Position numbers and translations under genes: made by a program | In this document: in pieces, positions 11,718-22,936 of the stretch | Numbering within the stretch: the stretch's first letter is position 1 | Layout: each line of letters opens with the position of its first letter | Source: Stictocephala bisonia | Lineage: Eukaryota > Arthropoda > Insecta > Hemiptera > Membracidae | Length of the DNA stretch: 64,000 nucleotides | Reading direction: 5' to 3' | Assembly: GCA_035578905.1 (NCBI GenBank) | Contig: JAQJVL010002559.1 | Coordinates: 1-64,000, forward strand | Notes under the pieces: generated by a model | What the model was told of the DNA's origin: nothing | Seen by the model: only the letters and a program-made list of their open reading frames with translations | Databases searched by the model: none

Positions 11718-12173
11718 TTGTATATGTGTGTTCTTTTAGAAACATTGTACATCACTATGAGTATGGACAAAGTCGAGGGTACGCTTAGTTTTGATAACCA
11801 ATTCAATACATACAACGATTCAAGCAGATCGTCTCTAACGACTATTAATCTATCAGGTCAGTTTAAATATAATCAAGATAATTCTGTTGAAGATCTGATA
11901 TCTGACGTTGATAAGAACCCGAAATTGTTTTCCGCTAGCTTCCTCAAATGTGGTAATATTAATGGTTTGTGTTCCGGTACTGGTTTTAGATACGAAATAT
12001 CACTCACGTTCAGTACCATAAAATGTTTCGGTTGTAAGCGTAACGTTCGAAGTAATTTTCACGTTTGTAAGACTTATGGCCTTTTTGACAAAAATCAATG
12101 GCTGGGGAAACATCAAAACGGCATATTCAGAACCATCAGGTGTCGAAACTTCAAGACATTTACAAAAAACTAG
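11718..12173 (+). pseudogene. ORF of probable viral origin next to the polymerase
   Basis: A 151-codon ORF (an internal ATG at 11757 is an alternative start) with a Cys-rich C-terminal half: KCGNINGLC and then KCFGCKRNVRSNFHVC, which could bind zinc. It begins ~50 bp after the polymerase remnant in the same direction and has the same base composition, so I infer the same viral source. I do not recognise a family. It ends where the coding frame appears to shift. Confidence 0.4.
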
Positions 12174-12640
12174 GCTACAAACTACCTTACCATATCATCG
12201 CTGGATGGAACTTACAAGCACCACAGTGTCAGAGTGTGGTCTTCATGAACACTCTGTAGTTGGTCTATTTGTTGTAAAAATAAATATACTTTACAGTTGG
12301 TATTTCGTTTTCATGAACACCCCGAACGCCTTTCAATCTTGGCTGCCGACTTGGTTCGTGGACATAGTGTTGAGCCACGTTTGTTCTAAGTATTACATTT
12401 TATGACAAACCTTAAAACATGGTTCATCACCATGTCCATGTTCCAAGTGAATTCACAGAAAAACCTGATCAGAGGTGGTTTGTGAACCAAGTGAAGGACC
12501 AAAACAAAATAAGCAGGTCTAGTTGTGTGTTTTGTGGTAATGTTCAATCGGTTGCCCATTGGTTACTGGAATCCGAAAACAAACTACGATTCAGATTTGT
12601 CATGGTTATGGTGGAAACCGGAATCCAAGGAACTTGAGAG
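12174..12640 (+). pseudogene. Continuation of virus-derived coding DNA, frames broken
   Basis: Three short overlapping plus-strand frames (up to 109 and 72 codons) continue the composition of the upstream ORF. No domain was recognised. After about 12640 the sequence returns to AT-rich host composition, so this is my estimate of the right edge of the viral block. Confidence 0.3.
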
Positions 12641-13187
12641 TACATCAAAATAATAATCTTTGTTTCCTGAAAACAAATAAATGCAATAAGCAAATAGGCT
12701 ATACTATCTTAAACTAAACATATAATTAAAAACACATAAAAAGTACAGAACTGAATGTACGACTTGACTGACAGTGTACGTGCTCATGCTGACCACTTTT
12801 ATACCATCACCTAGACAGAAACTATAAATACTGTAAAGAAACCCGTAGAGGTAATATACATTTTCTACCACCCACCCCCACCCGAAAACAAAGTGTAGCA
12901 TATTGTGAAATTGTGACTAAAATTTTTAAATCTTTTATTACATTCACGGCATACTTTGGTTGGGTGTCAGAATTGTTCTGGGGATGGTGGAAATTAAAAA
13001 CCTGAAACCGAATTAATTTAGTAAGTATTAGCCCCAGGAGGGTCCTTAGTTGGGAATCGGAGTAGTTCCAGTGTTGGTGGAGTATTTCGAAAGTTATAGA
13101 TTGTATTTTGACGAAGCCCACAAGTGCCTATAGCCAAATGTTCTAAAACAAATTCAAAGTATTTCATAATTTCTATATATAAGTACA
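12641..13187. other. AT-rich DNA without recognised features
   Basis: Contains short antisense ORFs with no domain similarity and a C-rich run near 12870. Nothing else was identified. Confidence 0.4.
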
Positions 13188-13400
13188 TGGCGGATGTCGG
13201 AATGCCTCAAAAATGTACGGTCGGAGTCTCATATTCCAACAAATGGCGTGCGGTGGATACAGAAATGCCTGAACATTGTTCAAACGTAGTATCATATTCC
13301 AATCAATAGCGTGCGGTGGATGTCACAATCTCTGAACAGTATACAGCCCGGAGATCGATATTTCAACCAACGGTGTTCGGAGGAGATTTATTTTCGGAGA
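13188..13400. repeat. Tandem repeat, unit about 56-64 bp
   Basis: Three to four units start at about 13188, 13244, 13307 and 13371. Each begins with a TGGCGTGCGGTGGAT-like word and ends with ATATTCCAACAA-like sequence. A short TA run follows at about 13484-13502. Confidence 0.7.
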
Positions 13401-13509
13401 CTCCGTGTGGAGTACCGTATGTCTGATGTAGTTACCGAAAGAGTTCGATAGTCACGATGAATATGTCAATATGTTTTTATATGTCTATATATATATATAT
13501 ATTTGCTAG

Positions 13510-13860
13510 TGGCTGGTATGGGCAAAAGTCCCTAAATAAACAAAGTACAAATGTTGCTGTTAAATATTTTATGTATTATATGGAATTTTTAGTAGTTTTG
13601 TAAAACTCAAACATAAACACTAGTTGTTTCAGTTGAATACCAGCTTCTTTAAAGGGTTGGCCTTGTGCCTTATTAATTTGGATATGAAACCTTAACACCT
13701 GGAATAGTGCATTTGTCTTATTAACAGCTGTATTGTATTTAAATCATTGTAAAACGCACAGTATGAAAATAAACTTTCTTTCCATAAGATTAACATGGGA
13801 AATTTAAGGGCTCGTAGAGCGGAGCCCTTAAATCGGATCAACAAACTTTTATTTTTCTCA
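13510..13860 (-). pseudogene. Helitron-type PIF1 helicase, C-terminal scrap
   Basis: On the minus strand the sequence near 13625-13690 reads IQINKAQGQPFKEAGIQL, matching the INKxQGQTF block of PIF1-like helicases, the usual C-terminal domain of Helitron Rep/Hel proteins. The reading is short and followed by a stop. No Rep domain and no confident Helitron 3' hairpin were found. A PIF1 relative from another element is possible. Confidence 0.6.
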
Positions 13861-14000
13861 CCATCTACAGTAGCAGAGCTTTAAAATGAGCCATTTCCGA
13901 AAGCCGTCGGTGAAGTATAACGCTTGGTATTTCAATGCAACTGATTTGCCTTACGACATTAAATTCGTAACGTAACTGTTTAGTAAAATATTTACTATTT

Positions 14001-14113
14001 ATTTTAGGATGTAATAAAATTAAACTGAGTACCCTTATATTTATTTTTATTATTTTATTAAAAATAAAAATAAATATAAGGGTACTCAGTTTAATTTTAT
14101 TACATCCTAAAAT
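14001..14113. repeat. Near-perfect 113-bp hairpin
   Basis: The left arm 14001-14051 starts ATTTTAGGATGTAATAAAAT. It is the reverse complement of the right arm 14063-14113 along essentially its whole 51 bp, with an A/T-rich loop of about 11 bases. No ORF. It may be a small fold-back element. Confidence 0.85.
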
Positions 14114-14589
14114 ACGTAAGTAGCCCTAATTTTAACTTTATATTACTTTACTATTTATTATTTAATTACTAATTTAAAACAACCAAGCCACTATATTCCG
14201 GGACATTTCCGTGTCACCATATCCATATCCGGTGGCGATGGAGATTTATCAGAGAAGTTAGAAGGAGGCCTGATAAACCGTTCACACGTATATAGGTCCA
14301 TTTGCATAGGTGGGTTTAGTTGGCCTAAAGCCTTCTTTTTACATTGGCATGTATTAACGGCATTAGTTTTATGAACAATGCATGTATGTATTAAGCAAGC
14401 AAGGAAATTTGTCTAAAAATTTACAATATTAAAATATAAGCTTATAGATAATATAATTATTTTAAATAGATAAGGGTAAAGTTAATAAAGTCTATTCGTG
14501 GACTAGTAATTTCGTTTTGTGCTAGTAAACATGATTCTTCTAATATCGTTATTATAACTTTTCATAATGGAAATATGTAACTAGTATGT

Positions 14590-14840
14590 TACTAAAATAC
14601 TAATTCGTCAAACGACAGGCCGATCTCCTTCTTAACCTTACTCTGCCAGCTATCCTAAGACTATCGATCTGTGTGGGGAATTTACCATACCAATTAAGGG
14701 GAAGAACCAGTTCATTACAGAGTGACCAATACTGATAAAACTATTTCTAGTCTAGGCCAGATTCAAACCTGCACTATCTCTAACCTAGGCTCAAAATCCT
14801 AAGGCCTTACACCACTCGGCCATTAGCTTGCCGACCATAT
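14590..14840 (-). mobile_element. tRNA-derived SINE
   Basis: On the minus strand the head reads GCTAATGGCCGAGTGGTGTA, containing an A box (TGGCCGAGTGG). About 40 bases later it has GGTTTGAATCTGG, a B box with one change from GGTTCGANTCC. The long spacing between the boxes suggests a class II (Leu/Ser-like) tRNA ancestor. A unique body of about 150 bp follows, as in SINEs. The acceptor stem and CCA end are not maintained, so it is not a working tRNA gene. Confidence 0.65.
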
Positions 14841-16104
14841 CTGCATATATTTGACATAATCCTGTACTTTAAGAACGTTGTGTAACTAAAGTAATTATAA
14901 GAATATTATTACAGACAACTACTGTAAATAGAACAAGTTAAGATATTTATACTGAAACTTGACAAAGAAAGTTGGTCATAGAGAATATACATTTTCATGA
15001 AACCATTGAGACTGAACTACTTCCAAAAGTTGTTAGTGCACAGATTTTGATGAGTTTAGGTAAGTCTTCTACTATGAGTAGTTATTTACGTCCAATAGTA
15101 AAAATTACCTGACTTTTTTTTAGTAAAGAGTTTTACAGTTTTAGTAAAGAGGTATTTAAATTACACATTTAATATATTTACAATAATATACACTACGTGT
15201 TTTTATGAAGAATAAAGAATGTTTTTGTACCTCACAAAATACTGTAGGTGAAATTCAAAATAAAATCCTAGTTTTTTGTCGGAATGTTTAGAGAAATGTG
15301 AGGAAATATATTTTATTATTCATAGTCCCTCTGGCATTGTGTTATAGGGTAAATAATTGTACATGAGAATCTTGAAAATATTTTAATACCCTGAACATAC
15401 CTCAAAAATACGCTTTTCATTGAATCCGGATGTTGATGTTAGAGAATTTATTTGGTTAATAAAACATTGTATATAAACACTACAGACTTCAGCTTCACTT
15501 TAAAGGTGGTTAAGTTTTTTTTTAATTTTTATAACATTGTTAATTCATATAGAACAATTAATCAAATATTGTAGAATGACCTAATTGTGACGAAAAACTA
15601 TAATAATTTGATTAAAGTTATAAATTAAAAATATTATTTCTGTATTGAAATTTGTATTGTAGATCATCAATTAAAATACGACTTCCAGAAATGTAATTGG
15701 AACAGAGGTTTAAGGGAGTTATCCACACGAAAATGGTGCAAATATGAACAAATATGGCATTTTATTTTTATTTAAGTTTATCATCAGAGAATATTTTATG
15801 AACACTTCAATGTAATAATATTGTTTTAATATCATGTAATTCCTTCATGGGTGTTGTATTTGTTATTTTTTAGATGCCCTACTATAACTTTGACGAAGGA
15901 CTTTAGTAAGTATATTTACATTAAAACTACTATTGTTGCACAAAGATAAATATATATTTGTCATAATTCATTTATATATACATACAATTTTTATCCAGTT
16001 ATTTCTTTAGTCAATCAATTATTACAACAAATACATACATTATCCCTAATATACTCTCTAGCCAAATTTGCTAATTGAGAGTTAACAGTATTAGATGATA
16101 TACT
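14841..16104. other. AT-rich DNA without recognised features
   Basis: No coding or repeat structure was recognised in this AT-rich stretch. Confidence 0.45.
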
Positions 16105-16905
16105 TAATTTGAACAACAATTTTTATTCAAATTCAAATCCTTGTTGTCTTTCAGAATTTGCAAGCGATGGACATAGTCAATTTATAAACTCGATTTAAAA
16201 CATACAATAAAAAATAGTCAAACAATAAAATATTATACATGGTAAAAGTAACAGTAAACGTGGTAATATTTTATACATAGTACAGTGATCATTACGTAAA
16301 ACAACACAAAAATATAATGGTATTCAAAAAATTTTAAAATAGAAAAAAAACATGATTAAAAATAGTTTAAATATTAAAAAATTAAGTCACTCATATTACA
16401 CTGTAAAAAGTCATCCAAATAGTAAACAAATTTAGTTTTAAGCCAAGAATCTATAATTTTTTTGAAAAACTTAAGTGAAACATCATATGCTTGTTGAGAT
16501 AGTTTATTACAAGATTCTATGCTGAGAAATTTATAGCTGTGAGTAATTCAAGATTATCCTTTCATGTAATAGTAAATCTTGTTAAAGGTAGATTAAATGA
16601 AAGATTAATTCTAGTATTAAGGCTATAAACATCTAGTCCTAACAAGAACCTATTTACATTTTATTTAGAAAATATTAGATATTTATAGATGAACAATCTG
16701 GGTACAGTCATAATTGTTAAGTTTTCAAATGTTCTCTACATGATTCCATGGGTCCCAGACCTAATATTACCCTAATGGCTATTTTTGCGATTTGAAAACA
16801 GATTTTACTCCCATAGACTTTCCCCAGACTAAAATTCCATACTGAAAGGGAGAATTGAAAAAGGCGTAATAATGTGGGATGAACCCCTCTGCTACTGGAA
16901 CCATG
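16105..16905 (-). pseudogene. LINE 3' end with decayed ORF2 C-terminus
   Basis: On the minus strand the block 16905-16700 reads as the YGILVWGKS element (YG-x-x-x-WG) found after the reverse transcriptase palm of Jockey/CR1-type LINEs. Further down, ESCNKLSQQAYDVSLKFFKK corresponds to the extreme C-terminus. Several stops are present. The minus-strand 3' tail finishes in TTGAATTTGAATAAAAATTG near 16110-16130. A 5'-truncated dead copy. Confidence 0.6.
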
Positions 16906-17799
16906 AATGCACTAAATATAACACGCATACTGTGGGGCTCAATATATTTGTAGGTTAAACTTTAACTACGGAGTTATAAGGCATTTTTACAACGTATTAT
17001 TAAATCACTTAAATGATAAATTAATTAACATAAGATCAACCCACTTACGTAAACTCATCATATACGATAATAATCAATATTTCTTTTTAGTGAATTGTAT
17101 AACTAAATTGATTAACGCTTAAATTTTTACAGTATACATACATTTATATAAATTTATTTTATTCCCAGAATATGATGTATATAGGATAAGAAAACTGTAT
17201 AATCCTAGTTAATTAATTTACATTAAAATTACAAACAGAACAGTATTTTTCATCTACGTCTATAGCGAAACTATAAGTAAAAATTATAGAATGTTTTCAT
17301 TAAGGAAAAATTAAACGCGTCTACTTCATCATGGGATCAAAAACCAAGACGCTGCTGGTGCTGTAAAACCACCTACAAAGTAAAAAAAAAAAAAAAAGGT
17401 TCTGTTACATTAGTAATTCATTAGGCTTTTTATGTTTACATATGTGTTTAAAAACAATCATATTTAATTATTTTATTATTACATGTTGGTAAATTCTTAC
17501 TAGTATAAAAATATTACGATTCCAATATGTATAAAAGAATTATTACTATTCTTTTTTGATTTGTATATACACCAATCGACTTATAGATTAGGAACATATA
17601 CATAATTTTAATATTAAAAATGTTTACACTCTCCACTAATGGATTAGTTCTCATATTGTATTCGTTGTGGCCGTTTCTATAGAAACGTAGTATTGATCGT
17701 CCCATATTAGTATCCATACAACTTGCATTTTATTCTAGTTCATACAAGGGATAGCTTCACTTTCTTTCTTTATAAGATAAATATAATCCCCTCTCTGTA
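16906..17799. other. Upstream region of the receptor exon
   Basis: AT-rich with an A run near 17383-17398. No earlier exon could be recognised. An in-frame TAA at 17773 lies upstream of the receptor ATG. TATAAGATAAATATA at about 17770-17785 is too close to the ATG to be claimed as a TATA box. Confidence 0.4.
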
Positions 17800-18606
17800 A
17801 TGTCTGGAAACTTGCTAAAAGAAAAGCTCCTTTTACGATTAGTTAACGTGAATCTGACCTTCCCCCTTGTAGGAAGTTATCACCGAGTTGATCTGAGACT
17901 TGTCATTCCTGGTTTACTTGTCATAGTAAATTTATTTACGCATGTTAATCTACAACACGCTTCTTTTGCAACAAACCTTCGTAAAATGGTGTTGAATATG
18001 GCATTTATAACAGTGCACTTCTTAGGCCTTTCACTATTGGCTGGACAGATCATGAAAAAGGACAACTTCAACAATATCTACAGCAATATTGTTGAGATCG
18101 GGAAATCCATGAATGCTAGGCTTTCCTCACAGAAGGACGTGTTGCTATTTGTATTGGTGAGCATCTACCCTTTGACATGTGTTCTACATTTAACATGCAT
18201 ACATCTACATCAGTTCATAGGTCTAGGCCTCCTCGAAGATATTGTCGTTCCATTTGAAGTCCTGCGCTTGATCATAATGAAGTATATGATTGGAAAACGC
18301 ATCAGGTTCATCAGATCTGCTGACGAATACTTGGACTTAATAGAGGATACGATGCTTCATACTCGTCAACTACTGGAGTGTAACAGTGAACTGAACAATG
18401 ACTTCCAACTTATGGCAACCGCCTACTCCATCCTCACTTTCATAACGTTTCAAAGCGTTGGATATACGTTATATGCTGTCTATGGGGCTGGAATTAGCAT
18501 GCCTGAAGTGTTTGAAAACAATTTAGGCGCTACATTGCTTTATATTGTGCAAGCATTATTGATGATCATTTTAATGTCTTGGTCATCGTCCTTCGTAGCT
18601 GACGAG
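17800..18606 (+). CDS. Gustatory-receptor-like protein, first large exon
   Basis: The ORF encodes about 269 residues before GAG|GTAAGT at 18606/18607, a perfect splice donor; reading on would stop after two codons. Five hydrophobic segments are visible, near residues 31-50, 62-84, 113-160 (long, probably two crossings), 206-231 and 243-266. This fits the insect gustatory receptor family: seven-transmembrane ligand-gated cation channels with inverted topology, acting in taste neuron dendrites. The family's diagnostic TYhxxxxxQF motif lies in the last exon and is not in this piece, so the call rests on the length, the helix layout and the splice position. An in-frame stop at 17773 supports the ATG at 17800, but an earlier exon cannot be ruled out. 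There are no frameshifts or stops, so it may be functional. Confidence 0.65.
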
Positions 18607-18814
18607 GTAAGTTAAACCTAAGTAGTTTACTCATGTATAACGGTTGTGTGTTAATTAGATAGCAGTTATAATATATTTGATGGTACTATTCATTACCAAC
18701 AGGCCGATTATTGTGAATTGGGTGAATATGAAGGGCTAATGGGTGTAATGAGTAATATTAAGGTCGATACAATTACTAACCAATTACCCAATAGCTAAGG
18801 AAATAAAGGGACAT
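18607..18814 (+). other. Start of the receptor intron
   Basis: Begins GTAAGTT directly after the exon. No coding signal is seen. The intron would run at least to the next accepted exon, possibly the one at 63765. Confidence 0.5.
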
Positions 18815-19030
18815 ACAGATTTACGTGGAATCCGAACCACAAAGTATTGGTTTGAATTTCAATGAATTAACAATCCTGATAATCGGTTATCCTCCCCAGA
18901 CCCTAACTACCACTGAAAATGGAAACCCATATTCCTCTAGTAGTGTCCACGTCAATAAAAATTATCGAGCGGACGCCAAGGTTATTAAGAGGACCAATCA
19001 TAGAAACTATCGCCTTAATATCCAATAAAC
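18815..19030 (+). repeat. Dispersed repeat, copy 1
   Basis: Shares GTGGAATCCGAACCAC, AGTATTGGT, CTCTAGTAGTGTC and GAGCGGACGCC in the same order with 59655-59905, in the same orientation. No coding potential is recognised. It may be a SINE-like or MITE-like family. Confidence 0.6.
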
Positions 19031-19183
19031 TTTCACCTTATGTATCCAGATCTCGGAACTACACAACTAGAGCTGACTACTTTAACTGATGTATGCTTGG
19101 ATAAATAAAATAGTCAGAACAGGTAGAGAATTACTTAAACTTACTTTTAGACTGCATTTTAACTAAAGTTATTTGACGCTTTT

Positions 19184-19353
<170 letters not shown>

Positions 19354-19779
19354 CCAATTACAATTTAGTTTTAAATAGCTATTATTTAGGTGAAATTATG
19401 GCCAAATTTTACACTTTTACCCAAACTGACAAATTCTAAAAAAATCTTGAGATAAATACATATATTGAAAAATTAAAATAATTTGTATGTGTTCTTCGAT
19501 TTATGATTCAGAGTACGGATGTATTGTTTCTTTACTGTCATATGGACTTATTATAAGAGACTTATTTGAATTCGATTTAGCTTTATGGGCATACATCTCT
19601 ATTTAAATTAGGACTAACTATCCATATTTATTATTACACTCCGATTTTTAATTATGGACCTACATCTTTCGACTTCCAATTCCAATACTGTACATTGGTA
19701 AAGTAGCTCTCACGTCTGGACACAAGTGCAGTAAAAATAAGCCTTCCGTATACCCGTATGCGTACAGAAATAGTGGGTT

Positions 19780-19915
19780 TTGCTTCTACACCCATATACA
19801 CTTAGTGATAATGGCCATCCCTCCTACCCCTTCACATAATTACACGTATGGTTTTTACCCTTCTGCTATCCCATACTCGTACGGTGGTATTGACCCACAC
19901 GCCCCCTCATACAAG
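19780..19915 (-). repeat. Degenerate minisatellite, patch 3
   Basis: Contains the complementary form of the dispersed minisatellite core, for example CATACTCGTACGGTGGTATT and ACACGTATGG, in the opposite orientation to patches 1 and 2. Confidence 0.6.
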
Positions 19916-19965
19916 AAACTAATGAAAACAATTTAACATGTGTCAAAGGTAGTTACCTATCTAAA

Positions 19966-21648
19966 ATGAATAAAGTCTATCTTGACCAGCTCGCTGAGAG
20001 CAATAAAGCTTTAGAAAATAAGTTGTTATCCCTAGAGCGTACCATTAATAAGTCTAATCAAATGCAAAAATTAATTAGCAATTTTCATGCTCAAAACAAT
20101 GACTTGGCCAGAAATAATAAACCTCTGGAATCTGCCAAGTCTAATTATCATGTCGAGAACATCATGTTGAACAAGAAGTGCGTTAAACTTGATAGCTTCA
20201 CTTAACGACCCTACTCGAAACTGGTTATGTGACGATACCATCACAGCATACTTTAATATTTTATAGGAAGAAACCTCAAGACTAACAGATGCTGTATTGT
20301 TCTTGGCACCCTCTGTAACCCAAGCTCTTAAGTTACAATGTACAAGTGATGTCAACCTTCTCCTTAGTAGTATGTCTTTTAACACAGCTAAATGTGTGTT
20401 CTTCTGTTCAAACAACTCTGTTTCAAGATCAAAAAGTGACAGTGGGACGCACTGGAGCTTATTGCTGTACTCTGTTGACACTCAATGCGCTACTCAATAT
20501 GACTCAATGCAAGGCGTGAACCTGGGACAAGCAAAGAAACTCCTTGACAACATGGGTTTAGAGGATGCCACATTGACGGAGGTGGCAGTGCCATAGTAAT
20601 CATCCTGGTACGAGTGCGGTCTGCATGTCATCACCAACGCTAGGCTGTTGGCCAGCCAACTGTGTGCAGACGTTGTCATCCCACAGCTCCCAGTCATCGA
20701 TCGGCTTGGTGGCGATACACACAGTCAACTGACCATTCTTCCACAAACTACAACTTCTAAGACCTTAGATGTCGACATGTCATCTCGACCGGCCAATGTA
20801 CTGCCTAATAAAAATAACACCAGTGGTTGGTCAAAAGTAGGAAGAAAGAAGCATTCTAGATCATCTACCAATATATCCTCTCAAACTGTAACTTGCCACA
20901 ATAAATTTGCAGTTCTTGAGGAATCCAACTCCGGTGGTGTTATTGACAGCAACTCATCTAAAGACACTGACTTGGCCTTCTTCACAGGAAACGGAAAACA
21001 GTTTTAAAACACTCCAAACATAATATTCAATCTAACCTAGTTTGTAAGGAAGTTACTAGTAGTAATGTGCAGGAAATGGTCAATGTAATGAGTCAACACC
21101 GTCACCAACCACAACACCCTAGAGTGAGAATTTTTTCGGATAGTCATGGTCGGTTCATTTCCACTAAATTACACGAGAAAGCCTGTAACTTGTTTGACGT
21201 TCAAGGCATTGTTAAGCCGAATGGTAAATTCTGTCAAGTTTTCGAGGGAATTGTTGAGGTCAGCAAATATCTTAATAAGAACGATTTAGTTATTGTTATT
21301 GCTGAGACAAACAATGTTGACTTAATAGTTATTGGCTTTACAAATGGTGACAAAAGCATAACAATGCTAATAAAAGAATTAGCGATAGAAATGATAAATA
21401 CTAGGCTAATTTTTGTAGGTTTACCTTATAGATGGTATCTGCCAGAAGTCAACCAGACCATAAAATATATTAATAATGAAATCTGTAAATGTACTTCTTC
21501 TTTTAATCATGTAGGTTTTGTACCATTGAGTAACCTTTTCAAATCACATCTGTATACTAAGTTTGGCTTACACTTTAATCATAATGGGAAAATACTATTG
21601 ATACTATTGAATGGGAAAATACTATTGAAAAATCAGTTACTTAACTAA
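19966..21648 (+). pseudogene. LINE copy A, ORF1: coiled coil, Ulp1-like protease, SGNH domain (broken)
   Basis: Three pieces in order. 19966-20205 is a polar, Leu-heptad coiled-coil segment. From about 20212 the sequence reads WLCDDTITAYF, then GTHWSLLLYS at about 20450, QYDSMQG, and after two adjacent stops (20594-20599) WYECGLHVI. These match the Ulp1/C48 cysteine protease fold, with His and Asp and a Cys in the CG position still present. 21067-21648 reads IFSDSHGR and KFGLHFNHNGK, blocks of an SGNH/GDSL esterase. Esterase domains are known in LINE ORF1 proteins. A Ulp1-like domain in the same protein is unusual. At least two stops and two frame changes make it non-functional. Confidence 0.65.
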
Positions 21649-21879
21649 TTAAAACTTTCTCATTGCATACCGAATAAGGATTGCCACGGTGATCACTTAC
21701 AAAATTTGCCAAATTACCACTCAAAGCATCACACGAACCTAGGTAAAAATACACACTTAAATAATAAATTAAGTAATAAGGCAACAAAAACCTTTACCAA
21801 CAAAAGCTATTTTTTGGGGATGGTTCACTCAGTAGAGAGAGGTCCATGAGAGGTTCAAAGCCCTGCACCTCGCAAGCCC

Positions 21880-22357
21880 ATGACTCAAACCCAATTATAT
21901 TGATCCACCAAAACATCCAGGGCCTAACATCAAAAACCCATCAAATTGAAATCTTGGCTGTATCTACAACCCTGATATAATTTGTTTGTCCGAGCATTTC
22001 TTGACCATGGACGAATTTGAAGCTTTGACGTTTACAGGTTACACTGTGGCTACAGGGTTTTGTCGTAGCAGAATGCGGAGAGGTGGGACCTGCATACTAG
22101 TAAGTCATAACATCAAATTCTGTGTGGTCGATGTTAGCCCATTTTGTATAGAGGGATGTTGTGAGCTGTCTGCTGTCAAACTGGAAACACAGGACCTCAC
22201 ATACTTGATTCTGACTGTATACAGACCCCCAAATAACACTGCTCAGTTCCATTTATTCTTGCAAGCTTTGCAAAAATGTTTTGAGGGTTATCTTAAGCGA
22301 AGTGTTCTTGTCATTGTGGCGGGTGATTTTAATATCGATTCAATATTGGGTTGGTAG
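21880..22357 (+). pseudogene. LINE copy A, ORF2 endonuclease fragment
   Basis: The ORF starting at 21986 and the sequence just before it read as an apurinic-type endonuclease (EEP) domain of a LINE ORF2: SEHFLTMDEFEAL, a RRGGT strand, VYRPPNN and VAGDFNID. These endonucleases nick the target DNA to prime reverse transcription. The copy ends at 22357, before the SDH motif and the whole reverse transcriptase, so it is truncated at its 3' side. Confidence 0.75.
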
Positions 22358-22589
22358 GCCTGACCTACACTAGTTAGGCAGGGTTCATGTACGTCCTCAA
22401 ATATTCTAAACTTTTTCCATATTTTACAGTGCAGGTTTTTACCTTTCAGTAAGTAAAGTCAATGTTTTATGTGTCACAGTCATTTTCTACCAATCAGTTT
22501 CAGTAAATTTAATTTATTAAGACTTATTTTCAAGAATTTGTAATACTACCTAACCTATGAAGGTGTTCTGTAATAACAAGAAATCTTAA
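22358..22589. other. Spacer without recognised features
   Basis: AT-rich sequence after the truncated LINE copy A. Nothing recognised. Confidence 0.4.
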
Positions 22590-22790
22590 CGAAAAGGCAA
22601 GATAGTACAGCGGCCCTGTTTCAAATATTTTAAAATAGAGCACCACATGACGGGCGGGACTCGCGATCTAGCGACGAACCGGTGACTCTGCCTTGATTGA
22701 TCTACGCTACCGACTAACACGCAGCGGCGTCCTCTTGACTTCTTATCAGTGCCTTCTGATAACTGATCAAATGCGTACAAGTTATACAGT
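22590..22790 (-). mobile_element. Probable tRNA-derived SINE
   Basis: On the minus strand GTTAGTCGGTAGCGTAG resembles an A box and GATCGCGAGTCCCGCCC a B box. Box spacing is near 50 bases, followed by an unrelated body. It is GC-richer than its flanks. The ORF here (22780-22586, minus) has no domain and is discounted. Confidence 0.5.
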
Positions 22791-22936
22791 TATTGTTGAG
22801 ACTATTTTGAAGGCGTAACGATAATTACAATATCTCTCTGTGATATTATATAACTTAATACAAAATAGTTGTCTCCTTAAAACATACAATATATACTTTC
22901 ACATTTCAAAAATGAAAATGAAAATAAGTAAAATAA

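Noticed and set aside
14740..14835. Functional tRNA gene
   Set aside because: A and B boxes are present but the acceptor stem does not pair and a SINE body follows.
17770..17785. TATA box for the receptor gene
   Set aside because: Only about 15-30 bp before the ATG, too close unless the leader is very short. No start-site evidence.
20071..20481. 136-codon minus-strand ORF
   Set aside because: It is antisense to the coiled-coil and Ulp1-like frames of LINE copy A.
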